Shown here one piece after another: positions 12,001 through 25,600 of a stretch of DNA of 64,000 bases. Both the position numbers and the translations under genes were made by a program. Within the stretch, counting starts at the first letter, position 1, and each line of letters starts with the position of its first letter. The notes under the pieces are model-generated. The model made no database searches. It was given only the letters and a program-made list of their open reading frames with translations, and was not told the origin of the DNA. This DNA is from Tetmemena sp. SeJ-2015 (Eukaryota > Ciliophora > Spirotrichea > Sporadotrichida > Oxytrichidae), in the NCBI GenBank assembly GCA_027382625.1, contig JAJKFJ010021265.1:89473-153472 (forward strand), written 5' to 3'.

Positions 12001-15000
12001 CCAATAAGAGTTTTTTGCAAGATAAATATAAAACATAGCTTAAAGATTAGAGTGATTAATCTGAGAAGGGATTTATCATAGCTCTTTTATTTAATAGCTG
12101 AGTTCTCCTTCAAAAATGAGATGAAGCTGACTTCAATCAAGATATTTAAATTAAGATAATCTTATTTGTAAAAATTGCAATGAATGAGTAGATAGGCAGC
12201 TAAGCTGACCTTGTATGAAAGTAGTTCAGTGCAAGGGATGGTGCTAAATAAGTTGATGCCGTCTGTAGTTGCCGAGAATCATTTGAAGTTCATCCACGGG
12301 TTCATGAATATTTTTTATAGTGGCAAAAGCTCCATCATTAATAGAAAGAGAGAGTCGTATATCAAGCAAAGGAATGGAAACATACTTCCCGTGAATATCT
12401 TGTTGATAGTAAGCTTCAAGGTTTCTTCTTCGATGATTATGATGATTGAGGAAAACAAGGAACTAAATCCCTTCTAAGATGATCAGGAGGCCACTTATTA
12501 TTTAAGTTTAACTTCTAACGATATTCAATAAATACATTGAATGTTATAATTCTCCCATTAACTCATTCTTATTAAATTAATAATTATTTTGATTGCTCAC
12601 CAAGCAAGTTAAGCATTCGGAATAATAGTGGCAGACTCCAATTAAATTTATTAATTTCAAGGTTAAGGAGTTCAGTGCTAGTTGTAATGAAGTTTGCGAT
12701 CTCAACATGCATTCTTTCCAGTGGGTGACTTCAAAATTATATGATGACAATGTATTTCAAATTACATATGTACATTCTAATCCATGAAAACTAGAAATCT
12801 TATAAACTCACTAGATTCTTCCTTTTAATAAAATTCGCCAAAAATTATTCCCGTTATAAATTAAAAAAAATTATTTTTTCTGATAATTAAACTTTTTATT
12901 AAATTTTCGATTCAATTCCATTATAAAATTAATTCAAAGAAGATTATTTCAATTTAATTATCAATTGCCAAAATATGGATTTTAAACTTGAAAACATTTT
13001 TGTGTCTAAAAAAATGATTAGACTTAAGAAAATATGAATGAGTTATTTATAATTTAAAAAATATTTAATTAAGTTTTTAGTGACAGACGAGCATAACATT
13101 TCTCTGAGCATTTCACATTTGTTTTCCAGCTTAGCAGACTCTTCCTAAGATTTGAGTGACATCTTTGCTGAGAACCCAGGAATCATTTAATTATTTATTG
13201 TAGAGGTGACTTCTAACTTCGAGGAGCTTTTTACTAAAGTATTATAAATTGATAGCTAGTGAATAAGGTGATACACGATAATGAAGAAATCAGACTAAAG
13301 TACTTTTCTCAAAGAGACGCATCTTATTCTCCTCTAAGGACAAGTGTGTAAACCTCAAAAACTCTAACTATTTTTATTTTGCTTATTTACTTATCATGGT
13401 TTACTTGATGAAGATGTGGACTGAGACCTACGAAAACTCAAAGATAAAGTAACATGTATTCGCCATACAAAAGGCTCATCCTCAAACTTACTCTGATAGA
13501 ATCAACCAATATTTGATCTCTCAAACTCATTCACACGGAGGAGAACTCAATGCTACCATTTAGGTCAACGATGACAGGCAAGTGTTTCAGTTTCGGTCTT
13601 AGAAAATTGAAGAAATTCAATAGACTCATTTCTCAAGAAAGAGTGACTAAAATATCATAGCAGGATTAAATGCCAGTATGAATTAATCTACTTCTCAAGA
13701 ACCAAACAACTAGATTGACTTGAATCTACATATGTTTTAAATTTGGTGAATAGCGTGTCAACTACAAATACTTCAACTAGTCAAGTGAGCTCAGAGTACA
13801 TGAACTTTGCTAAATTTTCCACCTCTGGTACGGATATCTTAAACTTAACTAAAATAAATAAGCACTATATATCAAGCTTCCTTCATCTATAAAGATAATC
13901 TTCCAAATAGTAGTAATAGTCTCCATTACAAAAATTATTTGTTCCATCCTCATAGTTACAACGAGCATCGTTGATTTAGTATTGACCATGCAGAACATTC
14001 AGGATGCAAAAGACAGCATCAATGTGGGTTCTTTAGCTTATCAAATGGTGAATTAGATTCGATATGTTCGTCCCTGCATCAGGAATATGCTAAATATAGT
14101 CAATAACTTTTAAGAGCCCTCAACTCCAAATAAAATTATTAGTAAATATATAGAACAGGTTGGCGTTTTACAAGACTATGACGAACTACTACATCGGCAG
14201 GCTAAAAGATAATCTTAACATTGTCAACAAAAAGTCATTAGGATTGGGTTAGAAGTACGATCTCTATTATCTGGACAGCAAGAACGCTATTTATTCTGAG
14301 TTGTCATCTTAATATAAAAATATGTTTAGTATCCTTTGAACATATTCAGCTCACTTATTTTATTTTATGTTAACCAAGTTAGTGACTTGATGTCCAAAAT
14401 CAATACCTACGGATATTGATCTCAAATAATAAAGCTCATATTCTTCGTTATTAAATGTTTATTTGGCATTAATGTTTATGAAAGTCTTTTTGAATTACAT
14501 GAATTATATTTTTATTAAGGATACAGTATCTTTTAAACCAAACAAGAAACTTTGAATGACTATTTAATTATCTTTTAATTTTCTCATTTTAAAATTTGAA
14601 TGTGTTCTACTCTTCCACTCATTTTGATACTGCCTCTCTTAACGATAGATAGCTGTTCTTTGTGATTTATTAATTTATAACTTCTGATTTACAACTAAAA
14701 CATGAATTGTGTATGACAGCGCCAGAGATTTTGGACTACTCTACATCGCTGATAAAATTTCCTCCATTCAAACAAAGAACCAGTTCCTTGACAAGATAAG
14801 TTTAATCTGCTTTGGCATTACTCTCGCCTGTGGCATTTTTATCGTCCCTCTTACTATCAGAGTCAACTCAAGACTTTAAAAGTTGATGAAGATATTTTTC
14901 AGTCTCAACAAGGCTCATATATTAATTTGCTTTTATGAAATAAAATTGGTACCCCGGCTGTAATCCCGTCTACCCCCTTCTATCCTTACTCCATTACCCT

Positions 15001-18000
15001 AATTTTTATCTTAAAATGTATGTTTTTTCTCCATAATTTATTTTACATATTAAATTTTTCCTTTGCCTGATCAGTAAGATTTTATGATGAATTTTTTTAT
15101 TTAAAAATGTTTTTAGGATATTTTTTATTAAAATAATCTAATAAGGCCTGTTATAAGGCATTTTTTTCATTTAAGCCTCAAACTTTTGTCTTAAGTCAGT
15201 GTTTTTCAATAAATAATTTATTTAGCCCCAAAAAATTCCAAAGGTCAAATACTGTTAATTTTTTGCATTTTAGGTCGATTTGAGGATTTATGGACTATTT
15301 CTAACAATTTGGACTATAAAATGGGAGGAAGTTCAATTCTGGCTACTCTCCTCTTTAAATATTTCAATATATTAAGTTTGCACTTAAAATTTTATTTAAA
15401 AACAATGAAGAAAATAGAAAAATAATTGGGGGGGGCCTTTCCTCGTCATCCACTTTTTTCATGAAAATATGAAAAATCACTGTCAAGCCTAAAATTACCC
15501 AAAAACACCAATTTTTTAGTTCTAATTCAATTTCAGAATACTTATTCTTATCATACTCTTTAATTTAGAAAGCAGAACTTAATTTTTTAAAAGTAGTTAG
15601 ACAAAAATAAATTATTTTTAAGGCAACTTTATAGCAAAAAGACTTTATTTATTAAAATGAAAATATATTTTGTCATTACTAAGATAAAATTAAAGACTAA
15701 AAATATCTATGCTAAAAAACTATTTATATATTGAGATGAAATTCGCTTAAATATGCTTTAAGCTTTTTAAAAGTAAAGGCTTTTATATCCAATTCTGAAA
15801 TATTTTAACAGAGAACTTTAATAAATAGGATTGCATATTTTATCATACAAACAAAGAACAATATGAGTTTAATAAAATAAAATGATTTATATATAATTTT
15901 TAGCTAAGACTATATTTTTAAGGGAGACTAAAAATGAAGAGGACTCAAATTCTGTGATATGATGTTTAAGAGTTTTTTTATTTAATTGTTACATTAGATA
16001 TCTTTAACTTGTGACTGCATTAATTTTCCCTTATGATATTTTCATTCCTTTAAAATTCAATTTTTTTTTAAAAGTGAATATTTATTTAAGGTCCTAAATA
16101 TTTTCTTAATTTAAGAATGAATTCATGACAGACCCTTTGAGTTTAAATTTGGGCTTAAAAATTGGTGTTTATGGCTAATTTTAGGCTAGACAGTGATTTT
16201 TTATATTTTCATGAAAAAGTGGATGACGAGGAAAGGCCCCCCCCCCAAATAATTATATATTTTACCTTGAAAATCATTGACTTAGGACAAACACTTCAGC
16301 TTCAAATGACAGAATTGTCTTTTATAACTGGAGCTATTGGATTTTTTTAATGAAAAAATGCCCTATAAACATGTTTTTAAATAATAAAATTCATCATAAA
16401 ATTTTACTGATCAGGCCGGGAAAATTTTTATTAGTAAAAATATTTATGGAGAAAAAAATTATTTTAAGTTAAAAATTAGGATGATAGAGCCAGGGTTCCA
16501 GGGGGTAGCCGGGGTTCCATCTACCCTAATAAAATTTACTTTCTCACATTGAAAAACTAATTCAGAGTATCAGTTTGTATTAATCCAATCAGAAGAAGTC
16601 ACAGTCAGCCAACAATATTTAAGTATAGCTAATTCTATTTTACAAGCTTTAACAGAGAGAGCTGATTCTTTTCTAGTAGATTGATCAAGATCCAATATAT
16701 TTAAATTAGATGTTGAAAGAGCTAAAATTGATCAACAAGGAGAAGAAAATATTTATAATTAGATATTTTTAAGTGAACTTTATTTATTTTTCTAATTTTT
16801 TGACTATAAAACTTATTTGTGAAGAAGTTCATGGGAAAGTTATTGATTAGACTAGAAACGAGGATGACTCTCGCTACTCTCTATATGACGGGGAAGAGTA
16901 CCTTGACGAAGATAAAAAGGAGAAGCAGAATTTTTCTTTCATGAAAAATATTTCAAAGCAGATGGAAAAACAAAGGATATAGAAAGAACAAGAGGCACAT
17001 AGAAGGAAGAAACAGAGGAAGATAAATCATTTTATTAAGCTAGAAAAAAGGATGAAGAATGCCAAGAATAGATAATCACAAATTGAGTAAAGTTTAAACT
17101 ATAAATTTTATTTAAAAAGGGAGAAATTTAATTTTAAATTTAATTATAGGTCAAATACGAATAGATGATCACGAATTTGAAAAATAATGAAGACAACGAC
17201 AGCGAATTACAAGAGGGAGTTTAATTAGTTTACAGAAATAATAAAATAACTAAATTAATGGCACACTCTAAATCACCTCATTTCTAACAATCATTAGGAC
17301 AGATGATCAGCGCTTCTCCTTATTACCGAAAACTCTATCATCACATTGGAGAAATAAAAGTAGATGGAGATATATGCAGACATTTCAAACATGAGGAAGA
17401 ATTTCACCCAATCAAAAAATTCTATTCTCACGAAAACGATGAGATTCAATATCAAGGATGTCATCCATGAACGAAAGGAATATATCAGTTGCACTTTGTA
17501 AATAATATGCAAATAACTAATAGCTCTATTTATTCACATTCCATACTTTGTTTGTATTCTCACTTGTAATTAAAAAGAATGTCTTTTCGCACTGTTGTCT
17601 TCATTATTTTTCAAATTCGTGATCAACTATTCGTATTTGACCTATACTTGATTTAAATAATTATTTAATACTTGCTCCGATTTGGATATACTCTTTAAAT
17701 TTGAATTTCATTTTAATTCATATTTGAATGGCAAGACGATATCTTTTCTTTTTAATTTTGATATATGTATGGTTAAGATTTTCAATTTAAAATTAATGAA
17801 TTGTAAATCTAAAATAAACAGAGAGAACACTTATTAAAAGTAAGGTTTATTTTTCTTAAATCTGAAAGGAATACACTGATTTTGTAAAGTCATTCTTTTT
17901 AAAGCAAATTAAATTTGTTGCTTAACTTAATCCTCAATATTTTTTATTTAATAAAAAAAATTATTTAATTAATTTATTTGATAAGTTAAGAGGAAGAAGA

Positions 18001-19226
18001 CTCATCTCAAGAAGGTGTACCTAAAAAGAAAGGTTCAAGAAAGAGAAAAAACTCTGTAGATATTCAAGATCTACCACAAGATGCCACTCCCCTTAAAGCA
18101 GAGCAAGACTAAGCGGGAATAAAGAAGGTGTTCAGTTCCTACGTGAGGAGAAAGAAAACTATGCAAAGTTTTTATACCCTACTCGCCACCATTTTAATTA
18201 AGGATTGTTATTTTGCTGGCTAGCTATTTCCTGATCGTGTATACTCTCTCCAAACAAAGCTTTGATTAAATTCAGAAGAACGTGCAGATCATGTAATCTG
18301 TATACCAAAGGAAGAGTGTGATTGATATTGCCGTCCTTACTATGCTAGAGTCACTTTCGCAAAATAAGTCAATCATGGTCAATTACAGAATAATTGCATG
18401 CTTTTTAATTTAGGCAAAGACGAATAAATGAACTATCAGCTATAATTAAATACTAAATCTGTGATCATAATTTAGAGGAAAGTATATTTATTATAGTTAG
18501 AATGCAGTAGAAAGAGCTAGCCTATCAGAACCTTGTCGTTTAAGGATCTGATACAGTCTTATCTCAAATGAGGAATGATATAGAAGCCATTGAGGGGAAG
18601 AGCATGTGCGACTACTATTATGAAGGCGACAAAATCTCTGACATAATAATTTATAATAGTTTTACCCTTCGTAAACTCCACAAGAATAGATTGCAAAACA
18701 TTAGGGAATGGAATAGGAGCTCAAGGCATGAGAAATTTCGTATAGTATGCGATAATGATGGTAACCTAAATATTTTTTTATGTTCAATCAGGAGAATATC
18801 ACTTTCCATTATAACAACGGAGCTGACAGGAATATCACATACCTACTCTCTCACCTCTAAGGTGATCTTACAACCCTGAGTGATATCTCTTATAAGGTAT
18901 TCTTCAAACCTCAGAAAACTTTCCAAGACAGGATGCTAGTGTATATGAGCATTAATTCTTTTATTTTTTAGCGATTACAATGACACTGTGGAGAGGATGT
19001 TCATGCTTTTGTTCTTCGCATATGTTGCAATAATATTTCTTCTTATGCTTGTTTTTGCAATCAGTAAGTTTAATTTCATCTGTAAATAACTTAATGTGTT
19101 TTAGGAATATAAAAGAATCTTCGGAATCAAGTGCTTACAACAAACAAGATGCTTTTCATTATCAATTTCGAAGATCTGGTCGACGATCAAAAGCAAAAGA
19201 TCAATAGTTTCTTGTCAAATTACTGA
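6093..19226 (+). CDS. Large multi-span membrane protein with PAS-like domain, copy 1 (interrupted)
   Basis: Scattered coding segments match copy 2 (19622-32592) in order. N-terminal membrane block (about 6160-6860; WTLINN, ILDYLLLLFIQM, GIVALLFTLVLFFVYY, then YKGFSLAMILIRS). Further spans at 8977-9330 (VPNKTLPFSETQQ..HIPVLIASLLIC). Cytosolic stretch at 9610-9830 (ISPLLLYSL..RGFLLISILELNYESV). Soluble region at 11150-11830 (KHLLNYRTTYQR, SAGRLNEQ, VGMFWNNLVYERN). PAS-like domain at 12211-12540 (LNKLMPSVVAENHLKFIHGF..GNILPVNILLI). A membrane-loop-membrane unit (13890-14930), an acidic/Lys-rich linker (16800-17480), and a C-terminal membrane-loop-membrane unit ending TNKMLFIINFEDL..NSFLSNY. The layout resembles ciliate PAS/TmcB-like proteins, role unknown. 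It is split by a palindrome and a fold-back element. B-type frame TTC AAT is TGA here (about 6485), so it needs IES removal or is a pseudogene. Confidence 0.5.
6893..8412. repeat. 1.5 kb near-perfect palindrome (two 0.73 kb arms)
   Basis: Left arm about 6893-7621 and right arm about 7683-8412 are reverse complements with only scattered single-base changes and small indels, around a 61-bp spacer. Outer ends read AGAACTAATTAATATTTT..AAAATATTAATTAGTTCT. The flanks hold ATATTTAT on both sides (left GATATTTAT, right ATAATATTTAT), a possible target duplication. The arms are less AT-rich than the host DNA, rich in short GTGCGA/AGTGAAG words, and show no convincing ORF. The palindrome lies between two membrane blocks of copy 1. 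It could be a fold-back transposon or a large IES. Confidence 0.9.
12310..12318 (+). other. Possible 9-bp IES in the PAS-like domain of copy 1
   Basis: ATTTTTTAT follows TTC ATG AAT and precedes AGT GGC AAA. Without it copy 1 reads HGFMNSGKSSIINRKRES, aligning without gaps to copy 2 after its own IES is removed (HGFMNNGKSTIVNRRRES). Bounded by AT repeats. It is in frame, so it could instead be real coding sequence (IFY). Confidence 0.35.
15433..15600 (+). repeat. Fold-back core repeat, copy 1 of 4
   Basis: An 8-G run, then CCTTTCCTCGTCATCC, ATGAAAATATGAAAAATCAC and about 100 bp with TTCTAATTCAATTTCAGAA. The same block occurs inverted at 16080-16250, direct at 29160-29290 and inverted at 30190-30352. 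Confidence 0.8.
16080..16250 (-). repeat. Fold-back core repeat, copy 2 of 4 (inverted)
   Basis: Reverse complement of the 15433 block: GTGATTTTTTATATTTTCAT, GGATGACGAGGAAAGG and a 10-C run. Together with 15433 it forms the inner stem of the element. Confidence 0.8.
17148..17643. repeat. 50-bp inverted repeat in the linker of copy 1
   Basis: 17148-17197 (AGGTCAAATACGAATAGATG..) and 17594-17643 (..CAACTATTCGTATTTGACCT) are reverse complements with one mismatch, about 400 bp apart. The DNA between reads as acidic/basic linker coding on + (QMISASPYYRKLYHHIGE). It could be a small duplication-inversion or a hint of a scrambled or inverted coding segment. Confidence 0.75.
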
Positions 19227-19383
19227 TAAATTAGCAAAGAAAGAATTTAATCTTTAATTTCATTCGGCATTAACTTTTTAAAAAATTAATGAAGAAGATA
19301 CTGTAATGTTATGTATCTATCGATAATGATAAATTTATCATTTACAGTCCTATTTAAGTAGATTTAATTGTTAGAAAAATTAA

Positions 19384-19450
19384 TTTTGAAATTCAAATCA
19401 ATTTATTCTGAAATTCAAATTAATTAATATTGAAATTCAAATTAATCATT
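19384..19450 (+). repeat. Three tandem copies of a 27-bp AT unit
   Basis: TGAAATTCAAATYAATT recurs three times with short AT spacers, in the gap between the two PAS-protein genes. Confidence 0.7.
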
Positions 19451-19621
19451 TTTCACATTTCTTAAATTAATCTTAATTTTTAACCGATTATATTTGGATT
19501 GATTTGAAATAAATAGTGAGATAAGAATAATTTCGAAGTCAAAAATTAATTTGCTGTTCGTAATTTTGCATTACTCCATAATTTAAAGACTAAAGAGTTT
19601 AAATAAGACATTATAGCAATA

Positions 19622-22600
19622 AATGCTTAAAAAAAGCAAACGTCAAGAGCAAAAGAAATCTTTTTAATTTATTATCCTTTCTGAAGCAAAGATAATTCAG
19701 ACTAGCAATTATCGTATGGGCTCTCATTCATAATAGTATAATAACTCCACTATTAAATGCATTCCTTCTCACTATCGACTACTTTCACATTTATTCTTAA
19801 AGATAAATAAAACGGAATTTCATAAATTCTCACTATCAAAATATTTAAGAAATTGTCAAGAAATTAATAAAGTTAAAGAATTTTATGATTAAGATGATAA
19901 TCTATTTATCAATTTTTAAATTTTGAATTAAAAAAATAAATTTGTATTTTAAGTGAAAAACCTAAAAAGAATAAGTAATTTTTAATTAAATATAATTTAT
20001 GCGATTCAAGTGAGCCTGATTTTATACTCCAGCAACTACGATATAGATTTAGTGAATAGATTAATGGCTTTAGTATACGGCGATCTAGATGGCTAGCCTA
20101 TTATAATGATCTAGTTGGGATTTCTAAGTTTTTTGGGACTGCTCCTCCTCTTCTTTGTCTACTATTTCAATTAAATTAAATTTCCTAATAAAAGTGGAGG
20201 AGCAGTATTTTAAAAATCAGAACAATATAGTTTTCAGACTCTTCTCTTTCCTTATCGTAATGCTGAGAACCATTCTTATCACATTCATAATGCAAAAATA
20301 TATATACAAATTAAGGAAGATCTTAAATAATAAATATAATATCAATAAATTCTAAATATGTATCTCAAGTATATTATTGAAGTCGTCAGGGTGAAGCTAA
20401 AAATAAGATAATAACTGATTCAAGGAAGTGGAGTGTGGTGACTGTTTTTTTTTTAATAAAAAAGAGATATATATGATAAATTTTAAATTAACAATGGCAG
20501 TAAAGCAACTACAAGCAATCAACAAAGTTCAACTTCCGGGCCATCCCCACCATACCCCACCACTGCCTCCCAACCCAATTTTGACCTCAAGGACAACTTT
20601 AAACCTTGCGTTAAAGAAAAAAGGGCAGTCCCCCAAAATTAGAACGAGAGGAATAATTTGTTCTGATAATTATGTCCCTAAAAAAAATTTGAAAAACAAA
20701 AGTGAAGCTACCATCTTAAAGATTATAACTGAAACTGCTTTACCTTGAGGTCGAGGAGGCTGTTAGCGTTGGCGAACGCAGTGGTGGAGTCTCTGGTGGC
20801 TTTTTAATGAGCTTGTAGCCTGTGTCTTCACCTGCCAATTGTTAATTTAAAATTTATCATATGTTCACTTTTTGAGAAAGAAAAAAAAAGTAAACCCCTT
20901 TTCCCTTCCCTTTGAATCAGTTTTGATTTTTTTTTTTAGCCTCACCTTGACCTTCAATATTCTATTGTGGCTAGATAATTTAAATATAACTAAGAAAATA
21001 TTTGGCTTATATTCAAAATTGCCAAAAAAAAAAAATTTTTTTAGTTTAAAATAATCGGAGGTACCATGATAAATATTTCTCAGTTAAGTAGCCAATCCAC
21101 AAACTCTCTAGAGAAATGGAACGTGTTTTTTATAATTGCTACAGTCATTTTGCTCACATACATAATATTTGAAATTGTCTTTTACATTTTAATCTTATAA
21201 TATAATTTTTTTTATTTTTGCCATAAAAAATTATAATTTGCTATATTTATAAATTATTTGTAATTTAATGAATTTAACCTCACTGTTATACTTTCTATAT
21301 TTGCTTTCTTGGTAAGAAATTAAGTTTTTATTTCTGTATTTATTTTGGTGAATATTCAAATTCCTAACAAGGTGCTTCCTTTTTCAGAGTCGAAACAAAA
21401 CTCAGTATTTTTTGAAATTACAGTGAAGGTACTCATATATGTGGACCTTCTTGCCCTCAAAAACTAAACTATTCACATTCCCGTAGTCATTGCCGCTCTT
21501 CTTCTCTGCATATACAAGACATATTTTAATAAATTATATGTATTATATTTTAGAGTCTTTAAATCTCTAATTTACAACAAACTCATTTAATTTAAGAGGA
21601 ATTAATTTATCATTTACGATTTGAGGATCTACTTTGACTGCATCTTAACTTACATCCTTTTCTTAAGAGTAGTGCACACCTTTCTCTCAGACACTTAATT
21701 CTACTTCCTTGGGTTTAAATTTAATTTAATTCATATAATGCTGATAAATAGTTCTGTCTGTTGCCTGTGTGGCTACTGGTGTTTAAAATGCTTTTGACAA
21801 AAGTATATGACTACAAAGTAAGGGCTGATTTCACTCTCGTTTACGCAGGATAACTTGCAAATCTTCGACCAAGGGGTGTTCCTGCTAAGTGAATTATATA
21901 TTTTATTGAATACGAAAACATAAAGGAGTCGCTAAAAATAGAACTTATTTCCCACTCTTATTTTCACGAAATTACCTGTCCACTTGACAAGTACAGAAGA
22001 ACTAATAACATATTTATAAATAAATTCTAATTGAATTTTAGAAGGTATGAAATGAGGATGAATAAGCTATTCGAGAAGAAGAGAAAGCTAGCATAGCCAG
22101 CAACTAATAAAGTGAGTATGTATTTTCTCAAGAAGATAAAAACATCTATCTATTAATTTGTCTATTTAAAGATGAGGAGGAATATGAAAATGAAGATAGC
22201 TCAGCTGGATCTAGGTCACTTAACTTTCTCAAATCTAAATCTGTTTTTGACCTTTTCATTCCAGCAGATCCGCATCCTAAAAAATCTTCGAAAAGAATAT
22301 CTCAATTCACTCAATTCAATCAAGCTAATAGTCTCAAATAAATTGATGAGGCGGTGGAGGAACATACTACCTCAACTAAAGACAAAAGAATGAAATATTT
22401 ATATTTTGAAAATCTAATTATTTATTGTACTTCAAAATGTCTAAATTAATTAGGAAAATCTTCTTCCTTTCGTATGTTTTATTATATTTTTATTTTATTA
22501 TTTTATAAGAAGTCTAAGAATAAAAATTAGAAGCTTAATAAGGATTTAGACATGCTGGACGACTAAATTACTTCTAAGTCACACTAATTCATAATTCTTT

Positions 22601-25600
22601 TTTCAGCTAGCTCAGACCGGATGTATTTTAGACATTTTCTAATTGAATGACAAAATGAAGGGAGGCAAAAGAAATTTAAACCACTTTCCTATTTTATATT
22701 TAAAGAAACTTAAAAGACAAGATTGGTGAAAATTAAGCAGTGATTCCTCAAAACTTAGTCACTCCAACAAACTATGATTTCGCATGTGAAAGTTAGCTTT
22801 CTATTATAAATTATTGTTGAGCTCATGCCAGCTACACCTGCTAAGAAACATAAAGACATAAATAAGGAAATAAAAGTTTACATAGAGCACTTACTCAACT
22901 ACAGAACAGTTTATTAGAGAGGAAGCGCAGACTCAGAGGAAGAGGCTAAGAGGAAGCAGAAGATGCAAAACGTAAAGAACAAGCTCCTCTAAATCTACTT
23001 CGTTCTAGAATTTTCTGGCAATTAAACAAATTAGGCTTCTAATTGTATAGATTATGCTTATAGCTTTGAATGTACACTTGGCCTATTTTCTGCTGGTAGA
23101 TTTAGTGAGCAACTCTAGATACTCTTTTATAGGCTAAAACCAAGTATATGTGCATGCTCAGCACTTTGAAAAACTGATGCAAGACAGGGAGAATATCACA
23201 ATTTCGCGCCTTAATTAAAACTCGAACAGCTCAAGTTTAAACATATTGCAAATGGTTCACATTAATCATCTATACTCAGACCTGTAAAATAAGCTGGACA
23301 TTATAACGGATAATATACTCATGTTTTGGAACAATTTACTCATTGAAAGGGGCTCCTCTAATCTTTATTCTGATGGCATTGATATTACAAGAGAGATCGA
23401 TTAAATCAAGAAAGTGTATGACAAACTCATGGAGAACAATTCTGACAAAGCGGATGCCAAAGTCCATCTACTCATGGCTAGCTTCTTTAAATTTGTAAAT
23501 TTTAATCATAGTAAAAATATTTATAGGTCCTTTTCAAATACAAGGAAGCACATGATGAGTTAGTTAAGTATGAAGCAGCTCATCAACTCCAGTCACTCTC
23601 CAATAAGAATTTTAATCAGGATATTTATAAACGTAATTAAATAGTAATAAATTCATAAAATGCAATTCAAAATTAATTTACTTATAAATATGAAATATAT
23701 TATAAATATCAGAGGATATAGACACATCATCGGAGAGAGGATTCATAATTGCTTAATTTAAATGCAAACCTGTCATTCTAAAAAGACATGAATGTGATAT
23801 CTATGAGATTTGTATTATTTTAAGAGCAAATACGCTGCAAGAATAGCAGACTATGATTATAGTCTGGTGAAGGGAATGCCTCTAAACAATTTGATGCCTG
23901 CTGTGGTAGCTACGAATCACATGAACTTCATCCATGGCTTCATTCAGCTCGTTAATTATTTGTATTTCATGAACAATGGCAAGAGCACAATTGTAAACAG
24001 GAGAAGAGAGAGTTTCATTAAAACCAGGCAGGGAATAATATCTCCAGTTAATATACTGCTTATAGTAAACTATCAGCTAACTAATCAGATGATAATGATG
24101 GTTGAAGAAATCAAAGACTTCAATCCTTTTGCAGAGGATGATCTAGAATTACACAATCAAAATTCTCTATAATAATTAATTAATATTTATCATAAGTTAA
24201 TCTTATATTCATAAATTTTAGCTATTTTAAAATATCAGTTAAAGAAATTTAAGTTCTCTGGAAATATAGAACCAATATAACTATACTGGGATAATTTTAG
24301 CAGATTCTAGATTTAACATTATAATTTTAAATTATGGAAGTGAGTGGATCTTGCAATGAGATATGTGACTTGAACAACTACACTTTGGAATTGCTTACTA
24401 AATTTATTTTACTAACGAGCATATAGCAGTGAAGATCAATCACTTATTTCAGGCTAAAAATGACCCCAATAGCAGAATACAAGACATCCTTTCGAGTTAA
24501 CCTGGAATCGAAATATAATTTTATCACAGTTGAAGTAGAATCAAACTTCAAGAATAAATTATTTCTTTAAATCTATAACTTAATTTTAACATTTTATAGT
24601 GTATATTTAAGCAAATTATTTGTATCCATAAATTTATTTATAAATAAGAATACATAGACAAGTTAATCCTTGATGGGGATGAAATCACATTACGCTACTA
24701 CTCTCACAAAAATAAAGAAAGCATTCACTTAAACCACAAAATGGTAAAATTAACAAACAAATATTATTTTTGAATACTACATTTAGAAAGTTTATACTTT
24801 CAACATTTTATAACCTAAGGTTATATTTCTGTTTTGATAAAATACTAGCTCAAAATGTGGGAGGACGCTTTTCAAAACTACAATGATAAATTGGTTGTGT
24901 TCGTTGTCCAAAGAAAAGAAGAGGAGAGAGCTACAACAACTCTCTAAAATTATCCTTCTTACCTGTTTAACAGCAATCAGTAATATAATTATATTCAATT
25001 AATTATAACACCATTAAAAGCGAATAAGCTTTGGTCGAACTGTTAAAACGAATATGCAGGAATTGAATGACTCAAAAAATGTTCATAATAAAAATTCCCT
25101 CAATTAACAGCAGTAGTTTGATCCATAAGATTATGATTCATAATTACTTTTAGCCGAATTTAAATGACCCTGGAAGTAGCTTGGCTATGTCAAGTGCCTC
25201 AACTTCTTCTTCAAGTGCATCATCCTCTTTATCATTTTAGAACTTCTCCTCAGAGCTAATGGATTTATAATTTAATAAAAGAACATTTTAACTTTGTGAT
25301 TTCAATGTTCCAAGATCAATTAAAATTATTCTATAAGTCTTCGTCGTAGTTTTAAATTTAATTTTGATGAGTTATTAAAAAATAAAATTCTTCAAATTTG
25401 AAGAAAAAATGGAGAAAAATCCTAAAACAATCGGGAAGATTAATTTTTATTTATATAAATAATTAAAAAAATAAATTGTCTTGTTAAAGGTTCCAAATTT
25501 TAAAAGTTTCTCTACTTATTCTAACATGCAGTTCTTACTTTATTTGTATTTAAAAGTATCGCAGAGATTGCACTCACATTTAATAACATTTCATCTGCTA

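Larger units (their letters stand above)
14948..16518. mobile_element. 1.57 kb fold-back element inside copy 1
   Basis: Terminal inverted repeats: GGTACCCCGGCT at the left against AGCCGGGGTTCC at the right, continuing inward for about 260 bp (left 14948-15210, right 16260-16518) with shared landmarks CCTGATCAGTAA, TTTTATGATGAATTTT and TTTCTCCATAA. Inner inverted repeats (15433-15600 and 16080-16250) carry a homopolymeric G/C run and CCTCGTCATCC. The left arm has about 200 extra bases. No transposase ORF was seen, so it is non-autonomous. It splits copy 1 between two membrane units. Confidence 0.75.

Noticed and set aside
17294..17512. Hydrophobic open frame on - strand
   Set aside because: The + strand reads a hydrophilic linker (YYRKLYHHIGEIKVDGD) that continues copy 1; the - frame is its antisense.
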